Shown: positions 25,074 through 37,149 of the stretch, one piece after another | Layout: each line of letters starts with the position of its first letter | Numbering within the stretch: the stretch's first letter is position 1 | The notes under the pieces: model-generated | The model's input: only the letters and a program-made list of their open reading frames with translations | Told to the model about the DNA's origin: nothing | Database searches by the model: none | Source: Phymorhynchus buccinoides | Lineage: Eukaryota; Mollusca; Gastropoda; Neogastropoda; Raphitomidae | DNA: 64,000 nucleotides | NCBI GenBank assembly: GCA_017654935.2 | Contig: CM065703.1 | Span: 37,897,278-37,961,277, forward strand | Direction of reading: 5' to 3' | Program-made: the position numbers and the translations under genes

Positions 25074-25182
25074 TTAAAAAAATAAATAATGATGGCAACT
25101 TTGGATGTTAGGATGTTGAAACAGCAACGTTTTCCACAAAGAGTAGAACCTTCAAAAATCAGCTAAAACTAAAAAGGTCTTA

Positions 25183-25605
25183 ATAGGGAGGGTTCTTAAG
25201 ATCCCCCCCGTGGGGATACCGGGGGGTCTTTTGTGCAAATAGCTCCCCCACCTCCTGGTCTGGCGTCATCACTGTTTGCTTTGAAAGGATGACTAAGCGC
25301 ATGTGGCTTAGAAAGGATACTTCAAGAGAATGTAGACTGACCAGAAATAGACCTTCTCACTGTCTCAGTTCTCTGCATCGAGAAACTTACCGACTTTCAA
25401 CTGCCGTGGGATTTTTACATGCGTAAAGCGCACTGGTCGGACAAGCTTTAAGTCTCCATTCGAAGGACTCGACGTTCAGTTCGATTTTCCTGTCAAACTA
25501 GAAAGAAAGGGCGAGGCCGGGATTCGAACCCGGGTCACTCACGCTGCAGTCACGCATTACATTTGGCAGGTGAATGTCTTCACCACTCTGCCACCTTTCT
25601 CCTTA
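25183..25605 (-). repeat. tRNA-derived SINE, unit 1
   Basis: The minus strand has an A-box-like GGTGGCAGAGTGG (25,600 downward) and a B box GGTTCGAATCC (about 25,522-25,532). The body runs to a CCCCGTGGGGATACC tail near 25,205. The acceptor-stem halves do not pair, so it is not a functional tRNA. Confidence 0.7.
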
Positions 25606-27250
25606 TTAACCTTATACTCTGAAAAATGTGGTATGTAAATTACATCAGTGAATGAGCAATACTTAGCGGCTACAGCAAAATTTCTACAGACAGAATAACA
25701 CATTTCAGGATCATCAGCAGATCAAACAATTAATAACTTTATAAAAACTGCGCACACGCACTAATACCAAAATTAAGCACATATTACCACTGTTGATTAT
25801 TACGTTGTTTTGAATTTAAGACATAGCAAAAAAGCCGGCATACCATTCACATGTAAAGTTTCAGGCAAGACAAGTGACTTTATCAATCAATGAATTACTG
25901 GGGTAATTTAGGAGTCCAGGAATAAACAAACATTAAATCATTTTCAGTCAAACACATCACAAAATGCATCAATGTGGAATAAAACAACCAGTATAAAAAT
26001 TAAAGCCATTTTTGGGGGATAAAAGCACGCTGATTATAAATTCACACACACTCAAAATAAAACAACAACATGAATTTAACATTGAACTAAAAGTTTGCAA
26101 TCAAATACTGACATTAAGAGAACAACCTGAGAAGACAAATGGGAAAAATAACATGTCAGGTAAGAAGTAACAACCTGCTATTCAAACCAAACACACACAC
26201 GCACACACCAATATCTTTCCCAAAGCACACAGTAGTTGTAATATGGAGCACATATTTCCTGAGAAAATACTTCTAAAACAATAGGGTTGGGAAATCAGGT
26301 ACCCTTGTATACATCAATGCTGACAAAAAAGGTATGCATATTTATTTCAAAAGTTCACTGTCAAAACCATTTTCCAGTCTTTGTGAGAGTAATTAAATCA
26401 CATGCGTCTAAACAGAGGCCGATCGCCATAGATCAGATCGATCTGTAGAAACCCAAAAGCCCATCTTTTTATTTAACTGGGCCTGACGAAGGTCTATACT
26501 TCAATATTTATTGCACAATCTAAAATTTGCAAATCATTTTGCTCTTGTTTATGAGATATATTCCTAATCCTAGCCCGACTAATAAGTTCTAACTTACAGG
26601 GGAAGTATTGTTTTTTGATTTTGATCTTGTTTTTTTGCTCCTTTTGTTCTTTTCTTGTGTGTCTATGTCGATAAAGGCGCATTCGCCGAAATATCCAGTA
26701 GTTTTGTTTGGTCTCTTGTGAATAAAATAACGTCACTTTACACTTGTCGTGCAGTTGTTTGTTTGTTGTAATAAGTTCTAACTGTAAGCTCAATGAAGTC
26801 GGACAAACAATTCACTTTTGGTTTAGTTCCTTCATTTGTTTTGGTTGATTTTATTTCTAACCCAAACCCATACCTCATTCCTAACCCTATCCCTTTTCTG
26901 GCCGATCAATTCTAACCTTATCCCTGACCCTACCCGTACTCGTTGACCTGGCAACAGCCTCTGTTTAGACTCAACTTTAAAGATCTCCTGTTTGAGTAGG
27001 CCACCCCTAGGAACCAAAGAAAATAACTAGCATCAAAACAAAACAAAAAGAGAAAATAATAAAACAAGCTGTTACGCTTTTTCTTTAAAAACTAAAAAGA
27101 AATGCAAAATATGAAGAAGAAAAAAAGGAACGAAAAAAACATTACCAACAAATACACACAAAATAAAAACCTACTTCAAAATACACGGGAGGAAATGTTA
27201 ATTCCACACAGCAGCCAGGGCTTGTCCTATGGCACTGAAAACACAAACAT

Positions 27251-27735
27251 TCATACTTCCCCTCCTTTTATCAAACCAAGATCCAACCCCACAAAAGAAA
27301 CAGGCATCGCCTTCTGGGCGCCACCCTTTTCTACATCCGGAACGGTCAAACTCGGGTAGACCTCACTGTACCAGAGCCCTAGCTGTTTATACTCCTGCGA
27401 GTCGCGACGTTCAGAAAGGAAGGACGTCTTCACCTTCGCCGCAAACCCCACAATGCCATATGCAGCAACGAAGAAAACGGGCAATGTGGTGATCTGGTCC
27501 CAGCGGTTGATTATCATACTCATCGCGGCGACCAGAAACACCAGGTAAGGGGAGAAGGTGTAGCGCGAGAATCGCTCAAAGACGCGCAGGTCGGTGAAGA
27601 CGAAGAAGATGTAGGCGGAGGTCAGGAAGATGATGCAGATGGCGCTGGTCCACTCCTGGCTCAGGCCCACGCTGTAGACCAGGAAGGAGCCGAGGTTCAG
27701 GACTGAGGCAATGACCATCCAGGTGGCGCGCATGG
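27251..27735 (-). CDS. Gene B exon 3: C-terminal membrane segments and tail
   Basis: Encodes residues 183-342 and the TGA stop (27,251-27,253). The acceptor is ATGTGCAG|CC. Four hydrophobic segments and the FERFSRYTFSPYLV signature are present, then RRDSQEYKQLGLWYSEVYPSL in two parts and the conserved LDLGLIKGGEV end. It differs from gene D exon 3 by one visible residue (AQK versus AKK), so B and D are very recent duplicates. Downstream, the family's usual 3' end with AATAAA lies far away at 22,807-22,812; a nearer AATAAA is at about 26,505, so the 3' UTR end is uncertain. Confidence 0.85.
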
Positions 27736-27949
27736 CTGCACATGATAGTAAGAACATTGCTGCTGTAGTGGAAAAAAAAGAAGAACATTGCTGTGATTCT
27801 TCTTTTTCCAGATGAGTGCCCACAGTCAACACTTTGATGTTGCAACGATGGCTAAGACAATTGCCTTATAAAAACAAAACAATCAACATCCTATGACAAG
27901 ACATATTGGGATAGCTGGATTTTGTAAATTATGTCAACAAATTTGAGTG

Positions 27950-28492
27950 TGCTTTATCATATATATATAACTACAAGCTTTCCGCTCTTAGCTTTGCTGT
28001 CATTTCTGGCTCTGCTCCTACTTACCTGTCTGATCTACTTCATACCTACATTCCATCTCATCAGCTTCGTTCTTCTTCTGATTCTCGTCTTCTACAGCCT
28101 CCCTCAATTAAAACGAAAACTTATGGCGAGAGATCCTTTTCTTTTCAGGCCCCAGCTACTTGGAACAAACTCCCTCTGTCTCTCAGACATTCCAACTCCC
28201 TGTCAGTTTTCAAAACCAACCTGAAAACCCATCTATTCTCTGAACACTACTGTCCACCATGATCGGATTGTGAGAATGAAAGCGTGTGCGGATGAGGAAG
28301 GGCATGGGAAAGGTGGGAGACAGAAAGTGTGTGTGTTCGTGCGCTGGCATGTGCTTGTGCGCATATTTCCGTTCATGCACGTGTGTGCGTGTGTAGGCAT
28401 AAGTGTGTATGTATGTGTGTGTGTCTTTGTGTATGTATGTATGTATGCTGCCATGAGCAGCTAGCCTGGAATGTGCGCTATATAAGCTTTCT

Positions 28493-28510
<18 letters not shown>
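27950..28510 (+). mobile_element. LINE (CR1/L2-like) 3' fragment with (ATT)n tail
   Basis: One frame reads APTYLSDL...SRQLRSSSDSRLL...FSFQAPATWNKLPLSLR...SVFKTNLKTHLF, the typical C-terminus of CR1/L2/Jockey-type reverse transcriptases. A GT-rich 3' UTR, GCGCTATATAAGC and an (ATT)n tail follow. A matching copy is at 61,370-61,925 in gene D, and it is missing in gene C. Confidence 0.75.
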
Positions 28511-28524
<14 letters not shown>

Positions 28525-28639
28525 TATACACTTAGAAGTATATATATATACTAAAAGATACCACGTTAAAGATACCACTCATTTACTGAACACCGTTTTA
28601 GAATGGAATTTTAACCATGGACCTTTTGGTAGTGATGTC

Positions 28640-29638
28640 ATGCTTGTTACCATCGATGTGGTAGGCCTATACAGTAACATACCTCATGATGATTTCAATA
28701 CGGCCATTAGATTTTTCCTCAACCATTTTGCAAATGTTGCCCCTTCCCCAGACACAGTCATGACGATAGTTGATCATGTTTTAAAGAACAATGTTTTTAC
28801 GTTTGAAAACAAATGTTATCGTCAAACACAGGGCACAGCCATGGGAACTCCGATGGCCCCCACGATTGCAAACCTGTTCATGGGTTGGTTGGAAAAACAG
28901 TTGCTTGCTAACAGCCCCGTCCCCATTCCATTAGAACACTGGAAACGATTTATTGACGACATTCTGTTACTCTGGACTGGCACCATCTCTGATCTAGAAA
29001 AGTTCGAAACGTACATCAACTCCTTCCACCCCACCATAAAATTCACTGTTAATTCCTCTAAGCATCAGATACCATTCCTTGATGTTCTCCTGCGCATTGA
29101 AAACGGCATCATCCTCACAGATCTCTATTCCAAACCTACAGACATGCACAACTACCTACACTTCAAGTCAAGCCATCCTTCCCACTGCAAACACAACCTT
29201 CCATACAGCCAGTTCCTCCGCATAAAAAGACTCTGTTCCGACCCCTCTGACTTCCACAAACGCTGTCAAGAAATGTTTCAGCACTTTCTGCAGAGAGGCT
29301 ACCCCCCTTCCATCCTGACAAAGGCTGTGCTAAAGGCCAAACACACAGCCAGGGCTGACTCCCTGACATACAAACCTAAACCTGAGTGCAACAGAACGCC
29401 CCTTGTGGTAACCCACAACCCAGCTAACCCTCCTCTACGTAAACTAACCAAAGATCTCTTACCCATCCTACACACAAGTAAAAGACTGAAACAAGCCATA
29501 CCACAACCCCCCATCATTGGCGAAAGAAACAGTATGTCCCTCCGCAACATTTTGATGCCTTCTGCTCTACCCCAACCCACTTCCGACACCAGCCCCCCAG
29601 GTTTCTTCAAATGTGGTAAGACATGTGTACTGTGCTGA
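28640..29638 (+). pseudogene. Penelope-like reverse transcriptase (truncated)
   Basis: The open frame extends upstream of this ATG to the insertion edge (YHVKDTTHLLN, a motif typical of Penelope RTs), so the first residues are lost by 5' truncation. Visible RT features are VTIDVVGLYSNIPH (first catalytic Asp block), TQGTAMGTPMAP (template-grip motif), FIDDILLLW (catalytic DD pair) and PFLDVLL. A Cys-rich CGKTCVLC linker follows and is cut by an in-frame TGA at 29,636-29,638; the frame then reopens into the endonuclease. It would copy element RNA into DNA at nicked targets. It is inactive here because of truncation and the stop. Host telomerase is excluded by the GIY-YIG partner. Confidence 0.85.
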
Positions 29639-29647
29639 GAGCACTGT

Positions 29648-30016
29648 GTGGAAACCACAACCTTCCACAGTGGCAAAACCCTAGAAACCTTCTCTATCCG
29701 TCATCATCTTACCTGCGAAAGTAGCAACATCATCTACCTCCTGTTCTGTTCCAAATGCAGTCTCTCTCAATATGTAGGAGAAACAAAAAACTCACTAAAA
29801 ACCCGCTTCTATTTGCATCGTTCGAACATAAACAAAAACTCTGGAACCCTTGTGACTAAACATTTTAATCAGCCTGACCATTCCCTCTCTGACATGAAAT
29901 GCATGGCCATCGAAAAAATCCTCACTGACAACCACAACTACAGACTCAAACGTGAACAGTTCTGGTTTAGCAAACTCAAAACAGTTTCCCCCAACGGACT
30001 AAACACTCTGTACTAA
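29648..30016 (+). pseudogene. Penelope-like GIY-YIG endonuclease domain
   Basis: In the same frame as the upstream RT and separated from it only by the TGA. It holds LTCESSNIIYLLFCSKC, then QYVGETKNSLKTRFYLH, which match the IY...YVGET...R core of GIY-YIG nucleases in Penelope elements, and the later conserved E in MAIEKI. It ends naturally at TAA (30,014-30,016) after the FWFSKLKTxxPNGLN block common to this family. Confidence 0.85.
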
Positions 30017-31279
30017 GTATACTAACCCCATCTGTCTACCAGGTAAATAGACATGTTTTACAACACTATTTCTTCTTTCCCTCTTATACTACTGACATGG
30101 TTTTGTCATTGTTTTAAAAGTGGTATTTGGCATGGTTATGGTGTGATGCTGGAACTATTAATGTTGTCATAATACGTGCATTGATGTATCTACTGCTGTT
30201 ATCAATGTTACTTATGTCCATGCTTAACATTTATATCCCCCTTCCCCCACCTGCCATGACCAATTGTCCCCCCCCTCATAACCCTCCTCTTTACTGTCAA
30301 TATATCTAATAGTTTGTCCCCCATTCAATGTTTTTCTCCAGTACTTTTCCCCTCCCCCTCCATCCCTTTCTTTCTCTCTTCTTCCTTCCCTCTCATTCTC
30401 TCCCTCTCTCTCACCTCTCTCTTTCTATATCCCTTTTCTTCTTCCTCCCTATCTTTCTTTCTTCCTCCTCTCTCTCCCTCCCCCCCATCACCCTCTCTCT
30501 CTCTCTCTCTCGTCCCTCTCTTTCGTTTCTTAATAACTCCCAACCTTATTTGCTTGCTAGAAACATGATGTCATCCCACTTGTTGTTTTTTCCTTTGTTT
30601 TGAATGATACTATATATATATATATATATATAGCTTTGTTTACCTCCCCGTGGGGATACCGGGGAATCTTTCATACAATAGTCCCCCCCCCCCCCTCCCC
30701 CCCCCCCCCCCCCCCCCCCCGAAAGTTCTGTGAATGTAACTTTCACTTATCTTTCACTCTCTTTGACTCTGCCTTTTTCCTTTGCTTTCTGTCATCTATC
30801 TTTCTGCCTTATTGGCCCATTCTCGGGGATAGATCAATACAAAAACAAACCTCAAAACTATTTTTCATAATTCAAAATAGAAATAAAAATTGGAAAATAA
30901 ATTGCATGCCACTTGTAAATTTAGAATGATCTGCCTTGAAATTGAATGTCACCAAAAGACCTACTGATGAAATTCAGGGGAGTTAATTTTGGACTCTACG
31001 GTCATTGTGTATTTTTGTGTTTAATAATTTCCTGTATTGGTATAACATTGCTTAGAAATAAGATATTTTGCAACAAAATAGTATTAAGTAATGCCTTTTC
31101 AGTATACCTACTTTGGCTTAAACCCACCTATCATCTTTCAAATAATCAGTGATTTTTAACATTCAATATTTTCTCACTAAGAGTAAGACTACGTTGGTAT
31201 GGCTTGTCGTTCTGTGAATCTTACATGGTGTGCAGCATCTGCAGGGTCTAACTCTAAGGAATCATTGTACCGAGTTTCA

Positions 31280-31517
31280 TTAAAGACCCACCAGGTCACG
31301 TGGTCAAAATCACGGGTTTCACGTGTTTTCCCTCTTATAGCTGGTAAGAAATTTAGTTTTGACCAGGTTTGACTCCCATACAAATGTCCCCAAATTGAAA
31401 ATGAAACAACAATTTAAAGAGCAGCCTCAATTTAAAGTTGGGGACATTTGTATGTGGGTCACAGCTACCCAGAAAAAAAACCAAGGGACTTAATCGTGGT
31501 GCAATTTTAATGGGTCA
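31280..31517. mobile_element. TTAAAGAC MITE, copy in gene B intron 2
   Basis: Starts TTAAAGACCCACCAGGTCAC; interior tttccctcttatagctggta. The right end is degenerate. Duplicated in gene D at 62,604-62,841. Confidence 0.7.
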
Positions 31518-32039
31518 ATGACCTATGACCTATCACTTGGGACATCACTGTGATAAGCCATGCAAAATGATTACACTGCCTTTGAAAAACAATATGGCAT
31601 CACCCTGCTATTTTCAAGATTCCCCCCGAGAGAGACTTCTGGAATAGAACAACCAAGTTCAAAATGCCCCAAATCGCTTGTGGTCGATATTTTTGGATGA
31701 ATTAAAAAAAAATTCAACTGAAGTAGTTTCTGGTAAAATAATAATTTAAAACCCCCCACCCGAAATCAATGTGAAACTAAAAGAGTTGCACCCACAGATT
31801 CATAATTTCCACCAGGTTTAAAAAAATATAAAGGATACTTTCAGCTTGGTTTTTCTAAATATGCAGTACAAGCATGCAATATCAAAGCGTTTTTGCTTCA
31901 AAATTGTGATTCTCTGAAAAATATATACACAGACAAAAATGTTAATGGTAAAATTCTAATTTCTACACTAAACTTTGACCCCATGACTGAAAAAAAAGAA
32001 AAGAAAGGGAACTGATACTGCTATTAATTTATACTCACC

Positions 32040-32330
32040 AACCTCCCCGTGGGGATACCGGGGGGTCTTTTGTAAAAATAGTTCCCCCACCTTCTGGAAG
32101 TTCTGTGCTTGTAACTTCCTCTAATCTGTCACTCTCTTTGACTCTGCCTTTTCCCTTTGTTTTCTGTCATCTACTATCTTTCTGACTTATTGACCCATTC
32201 TCCTGCCTTTTAAAAACAATCTTCTAAATAATTTTTCTCCTTTGAGCTCCTCCTAAATCGGAATGTGTCGGCTGTACGCAGCGGGGAGACCAGTGAAAAC
32301 TGAAAACCGGACACATACGTACCACACCCA
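32040..32330. repeat. CCCCGTGGGGATACCGGGG dispersed repeat
   Basis: One of about ten copies; others begin near 25,203, 30,640, 49,329, 52,930, 54,100, 55,880, 58,622, 61,998 and 63,358. The fullest copies run about 290 bp, through tttgactctgccttttccct and end ggacacatacgt. Confidence 0.7.
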
Positions 32331-32375
32331 TTATGGCCATATGGCCTGGGAATGAAGAAGAAGAAGAATACTCAC

Positions 32376-32807
32376 CAACACCATTGCAGACGAAAATGCG
32401 GATGAACTTGATCTCCCACCGTCTCCCCTGCTCCTCCATCTTTCCCCGAAACTTGTCCAACGATCGGTAGACCACGACCAGAGCCATCACGCACATGTAA
32501 TAGATCATCACGGAAAAGGCGATCAGCGAGACCAGCTTCCACAGTTCTTCAAAAGCAAAGGCCACGAGCTGCATCACTTGCAACAAGTGAGCCAAGATCA
32601 TTACCAAGAAGAAGTCAGGACCCAGAATGCCGGGGTTCAGGAAGGCGGGTTTGCCTTTGACGCGGCGAAAGAGGTTGACGAGGGAGAGGAGGGTCCAGAT
32701 GGCTTCGAAGGCGGTGTCGAGCCAACAGACGGCGTAGAAGGAGATGCTGGGGCTTAGCAGGATCCTGTACTGGGCGGAGAGGTCGATAAGGCTGTGGTTG
32801 AACAGAC
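32376..32807 (-). CDS. Gene B exon 2: membrane core
   Basis: Encodes residues 39-181. The acceptor TATGTCCCAG|GT and the donor GTTG|GTGAG are phase 1 on both sides. It aligns along its whole length with gene A exon 2: GLFNxS start, FRRVxGKPAFLNP block, LGPxFF, then EEQGRRWEIKFIRIFVCNGV at the end. Three to four hydrophobic segments are seen. The TspO-like PAGWTF motif of A is replaced by PSISFYAVCW, so the proposed motif is not conserved in this paralogue, which weakens the TspO assignment for the family. The 301 nt visible in gene D are essentially identical to this exon. Confidence 0.82.
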
Positions 32808-32887
32808 CTGGGACATACAGTGAAAACCGCTTTAACTCATTCGCATCGCAACAATTTTGAATTATTAAAAAAAAACACTCATCAATC

Positions 32888-33109
32888 CAGGGATCCCAAT
32901 CGTCCCGCAAAACAAGGGGTCCCAGGGACGACTCCTTCACTTACATCTTAGAGGGTCCTAGAGGTGGGATAGAGGGTCCCAGTGGCACAGCGAATGCTAA
33001 AAATAATGTTTTCTAGTGCATCCCTGGGACCCCCTGCACATTCTTTTAGAGGGTCCTGTAGAATTTTAGTGCTTCATAGACCCCCAAATTGGGGTCCCTG
33101 GGAGCCCTG
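32888..33109. mobile_element. MITE with CAGGGCTC termini, copy 2
   Basis: About 220 bp, same interior (gtgcatccctgggaccccct) in gene B intron 1. Confidence 0.72.
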
Positions 33110-33445
33110 CAAATCCCTCCAGCCATACACACAAACAAAACATACATAAACAGAAGGAGAAATGAAAAGATTGTGGGTTTTTATTTCAAGCTTAGACATA
33201 GCTGATAGGGAAGTGGTAGATCAGACTTTTTATATATAGAAAAACTCTACACCGATTGGTTTCCCCCACAACAAACCACTACAAAAGCAAAGTCAGAGGT
33301 AAAATTGTGGTCTAAGGGAGTGAAGCGAGTTTAGAAGTGACCAAGGTATGGTGTGCACACAGATTTACTTCCCTTGAAGCAAATGCATCAAATTGACAGC
33401 TATCTATTAATTCCGGACATATATGGCCGGAACGACTTGAATGAG

Positions 33446-33699
33446 TTAAAACCCCACCAGATCATGTGTTTAAAATGAAAATCACGGGTTTCACATGTTT
33501 TCCCTCATATAGTTGGTAAGAAATCTTGTTTGGACCAAGTTTGGCTCCCATACAAATGCCCCCAAATTGAAGAAAACGAAACATCATTTTAAAGAGCAGC
33601 CTCAATTTGAAGTTGGGGGCATTTGATTTGTAATTGGGTCACAGCTACCCCCCAAAAAAAACCAAGGGACTTAATCGTGGTGGGTCAGTGTGTCTTTAA
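33446..33699. mobile_element. TTAAAGAC MITE, copy in gene B intron 1
   Basis: Ends gggtcagtgtgtctttaa, the inverted partner of the TTAAAGAC start. Confidence 0.72.
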
Positions 33700-34120
33700 G
33701 TCAACATTGAAGGGAATTAAATTTTATTTTGAGATAGCCAATATTTTGAGTTTTGAGTTAAAAAGACTTTTCAACATTAGAGATTATTACACTGGGACCC
33801 AAAAATTATTGTGAGTTATCCAGCGTTTTTGAGTTTTCCGTTTTTGAGACCATTTATGAGTTCTCCACTGTAGTTAAAATAGCGAAAATGATGATTGAGA
33901 TTATGATGATAAGAACAACGCAAAAAGACAACAATGCTCAACCCAAACAGACTACTGCAAACTCCCTCCTGTACTTTACCTGGGCAAGGTACACAAACAT
34001 GATAAAGTCTAAAAAAAAGCTTTTTAAAGTGTTGCCGCTACTTTGCCTGGGTACTAATACAATGCTGGTTATCTTAATTCTTGACCGTTTCCGTGGCATG
34101 AAACAAATTTGAATCCTATC

Positions 34121-34349
34121 CAGGGCTCCCAATCAAGGGGTCCCAGGGACTCCTTCACTTACAGCATAGAGGGTCCTAGAGGCGGGATAGAGGATCCCAG
34201 TGGCATAGCGAATGCTAAAAAATAATTTTTCTAGTGCATCCCTGGGACCCCCTGCACATTCTTTTAGAGGGTCCTTTAGAATTTTAGTGCTTCATAGACC
34301 CCCAAATGAGGGTCCATAGACCCCCAAATGAGGGTCCCTGGGAGCCCTG
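34121..34349. mobile_element. MITE with CAGGGCTC termini, copy 3
   Basis: Same family; the block catagacccccaaatgagggtc is duplicated locally near its right end. Confidence 0.72.
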
Positions 34350-35042
34350 CTTATATCCCTTACTTGATGAAGTACACAACTGTCACAAGTCATGAGAAAA
34401 AGGCCTAGCGAATTTCTGGGGTGCTACCAGACCTGTTTACCCTGAAATTAGACTTTGTGTTTTTCAAGATCCAAATTAAGAGTAGTTTTCACCAAATAGG
34501 AGCACTCCAACAGGAAAGTTTGAAAAACGGAGTGCAAACACTGCATACACATGGGTGCTCCTAGGAAACAGCAAAAGTCCTGCAAGGGGGTGGCCCCGGC
34601 GGAGAGCAGGAGCAGCGCAGACACACACATTTACTGCTCTTTTTCTCACCCCTCTAGACTAGTACAAGTGCTACATTCCTTTGAATATAGGCCCTTTTTA
34701 TTTCACAAGTGTGTGTGTAAGAAAATCATTGTTTCTCAAATTCTCATAATCCAGTGACGCCGGCTCTAGGCAATTTAAAAATCCTGCAATTCAGGACATC
34801 CTGAAAGAAGGAGCATCCATGCATACACTTTGTGTCAAATACTGTGTCAAAGATATCATCCATATAAATTTACAATAACTACACACACAGAGCGCACCCA
34901 TTTTCCGAATCAGGCAATGTACAGAAATGATAACCAGATTTATTTTCACCATATTCCCCCCCATGTACCATATTAATCATATTTCTGTCATATAAATTAT
35001 GTGTACAAAATAAGGCGAAATCATATGGTTATAACTAATTCA

Positions 35043-35250
35043 ATCACTTGTGGCGGTGCCATAGCCGATGAGGTTTAACCGAGGCGTGGTCACCGCTACA
35101 GCTATCTGTATTAATAAAAAATCAGGACTTTACTGGTTTCGTACTGCCTCCGGGCATTGCCTCCAGTATTGTTCCAACCATATTTGTATTTACAAATGTC
35201 CCATATGTGTTTGATTCAGACCAAGAGGACGTAAAACACCATTTTCGCTC
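35043..35250. mobile_element. GCGGTGCC/CCGGGCATTGCC repeat copy
   Basis: Same two blocks as the 53.5-kb element; ends gaggacgtaaaacaccatttt. Confidence 0.72.
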
Positions 35251-35551
35251 GCGCGAAATCATATGGGTAAATCCGCCGAAGTCGGATTTGCTGCCTGGCC
35301 TAACTATTTCTTAATAAGGCGCATACCGACAGCAAAACGCATCTGCGCTCATAATTGACAGGAAACTGTCTGAACGATCGAAGAAGAAGAAGAAGAAGAT
35401 ATGGGTTAACAGGTCTGTGCTAGTGCTACCAGAGAGGAAGAGAGCGAAAACTCCTGGGCGGTAGGAAGCCAGGCAGCGCTAGGCTACCACCTTCACACCA
35501 TTACAGCTGGGATGCGATTCCTGCCGCCTAAGAAAAAAGATGGCAAGCAAA

Positions 35552-35593
<42 letters not shown>

Positions 35594-35997
35594 ACTGTGT
35601 AAATACACTGTGTAATACTTCGAAGACAGAATGAATGTTCTAAAAATGCTGTAACTATGTAAGGACAGTAATGAAAGTAACGGACCTCAAGATGTTTGTG
35701 TAATGCTTAGAATAGTTTGTTCCTCAATAGCCATCTTCATAAGCCTATGTATGCATGTTTACATTCATGTACATGGTATACATGCGTTACAGTGAACGCA
35801 CATGCAAGTGAGTGGTTTGTTTTGTTACCTTGGTTTCTCTATCTATACCTCAACAAATTACGTTCAACTTCTAAGTCGTTCAATTTAATTATATAGAAAG
35901 ACAAAGAAGGGTGACAGACAGAGAGAGAGAGACAGAGAGAGAGGGAGAGATAGGCACAGAGATATGTGGGATAGGAGAGAGGAGGAGGAAGAGAGAC

Positions 35998-36078
<81 letters not shown>

Positions 36079-37037
36079 ATTCTTTGAATGAGCGTGTATG
36101 TGTCTGTAAAAACAGCTTTTTTTTTCCATTGAAATAAATAAGCAGTTATATCGTAACATGAATACTTTGGATAAAGCAAACGTCAAAAGTAATTCTCAAG
36201 TGTAAAAGTGCTGCTTCTGCAATCTATTTTGTGTATGGTCTTGCTGCTCAGGGCAGTTTTTGGCAGCTGTCAAGCCTTGTAAGGACCTTGAAGTGAATGT
36301 AAGCACTTGTAAGGCCTTACTTGGAGATTTCAATTGGTCAAGACTTATAAGGACTGGTAAGGCCCCTATGAACCCTGAAACGTCAATGGACCATGGCATT
36401 TTGTTTGAAAGTCTTAACAGGTTGGTGAACTCTCACTTTTCTTTAATTATGCATAGTTTTATATTTGTGCGCATTACTTGTATCACAATGAATTGATCAT
36501 TTTAATGTTCTGTTGAGAGTACAGGTATGTGTTGATTTGAGCTAAATCCATTTGTTTTTTTATTTGAACAAAATATGAAAAACATGAGTGTTTTCTGAAT
36601 TTTGCCCTGACTTTTCACAGAAACAAATTTATTTCTTGATTATTTTTTTTCTCATTTGATCATGTCACGATTATATCATGTAATATCATAATAATAATCT
36701 GAGCCAATTTTTGTGTGTGATCTGGCTTGATGTGTTCAGCTTGAGCAAACACACACACACATATATAATATATAAATAATACACATACACGTTAAAAAAA
36801 ATGTGTTGCCTACTGCCACCAGACAGTGTGTAAAGAAGTCTGCTGCCACTAGGCCTATCTTGGTAGTTTATCTCCCTACCACAACCTTGATAGCTGGATG
36901 GTGGTGAGGCTTATCACCTTCCGCCCCCCTCCCACGCAGCTGGCTTCCTTCTTTCCAAGACCAGCGCGCGCGGACGTTTACGCTCTCCCCTTGACACTCT
37001 CTGGTGCTACGTACTGAGTGTGAAATAACCCACTCAC

Positions 37038-37149
37038 CATGGCTGGTTTCAGGGAAGACAGCCATGTAGTTGAGCCAGTGCAAGATTCCAAAGGTGATGG
37101 CATTGATCAGAATGAACAGGACGAACACCATGACGGAGCAACAACCCAT
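37038..37149 (-). CDS. Gene B exon 1: multi-pass membrane protein, N-terminus
   Basis: Encodes residues 1-37 plus one base of codon 38; it starts MGCCSVMVF with one hydrophobic segment (about 5-25). The donor CATG|GTGAGTGG is phase 1, as in gene A. Upstream on the minus strand a CTCTCGTTTCAG acceptor (exon edge at 37,224) matches the position of the acceptor upstream of gene A, so a 5' UTR intron is probably conserved. Exons 1-3 sum to 1,029 nt (342 codons plus stop), which supports the model. Unlike gene A, there is no amplified donor array in the following intron. Confidence 0.8.

Larger units (their letters stand above)
28554..30612 (+). mobile_element. 5'-truncated Penelope-like element
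   Basis: Insertion in gene B intron 2, absent at the matching place in gene D (about 61,960). ATACTA occurs at both edges (28,548-28,553 and 30,607-30,612) and once in the empty site, so it is a candidate target duplication. It carries reverse transcriptase followed by a GIY-YIG endonuclease, the domain order of Penelope-like elements, then about 590 bp of C/T-rich 3' sequence. The 5' part of the reverse transcriptase is missing. Confidence 0.85.
27736..32375 (-). other. Gene B intron 2 (4,640 bp)
   Basis: Aligns with gene D intron 2 (61,150-63,699, 2,550 bp) apart mainly from a 2.06-kb Penelope-like insertion. It also holds a LINE 3' fragment, two copies of a CCCCGTGGGGATACC repeat and a TTAAAGAC MITE. 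Confidence 0.75.
22740..33000. repeat. Segmental duplication unit 1 (gene B)
   Basis: Collinear with 48,240-56,740 (unit 2) and, from 24,742 on, with 58,149-64,000 (unit 3). It includes the family 3' end, a minisatellite, a tRNA-derived SINE, and exons 3 and 2. Confidence 0.85.
32808..37037 (-). other. Gene B intron 1 (4,230 bp)
   Basis: Contains two CAGGGCTC MITEs, a TTAAAGAC MITE, a GCGGTGCC/CCGGGCATTGCC repeat (35,040-35,250), (TG)n at 35,561-35,591 and (AG)n at 36,003-36,076. I see no coding sequence. Confidence 0.65.

Noticed and set aside
25515..25600. A functional tRNA gene (also 49.6, 58.95, 4.3, 55.7 and 42.6 kb)
   Set aside because: A and B boxes are present, but acceptor stems do not pair and each head is attached to a repeat body or lies in a Helitron; these are SINE or passenger sequences.
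29163..29676. Minus-strand open frames inside the Penelope-like element
   Set aside because: Shadows of the reverse transcriptase frame on the plus strand.
28640..30016. Host telomerase or a domesticated reverse transcriptase
   Set aside because: A GIY-YIG domain follows, the 5' end is truncated, an in-frame stop is present and the paralogous intron lacks it, so it is a dead mobile element.
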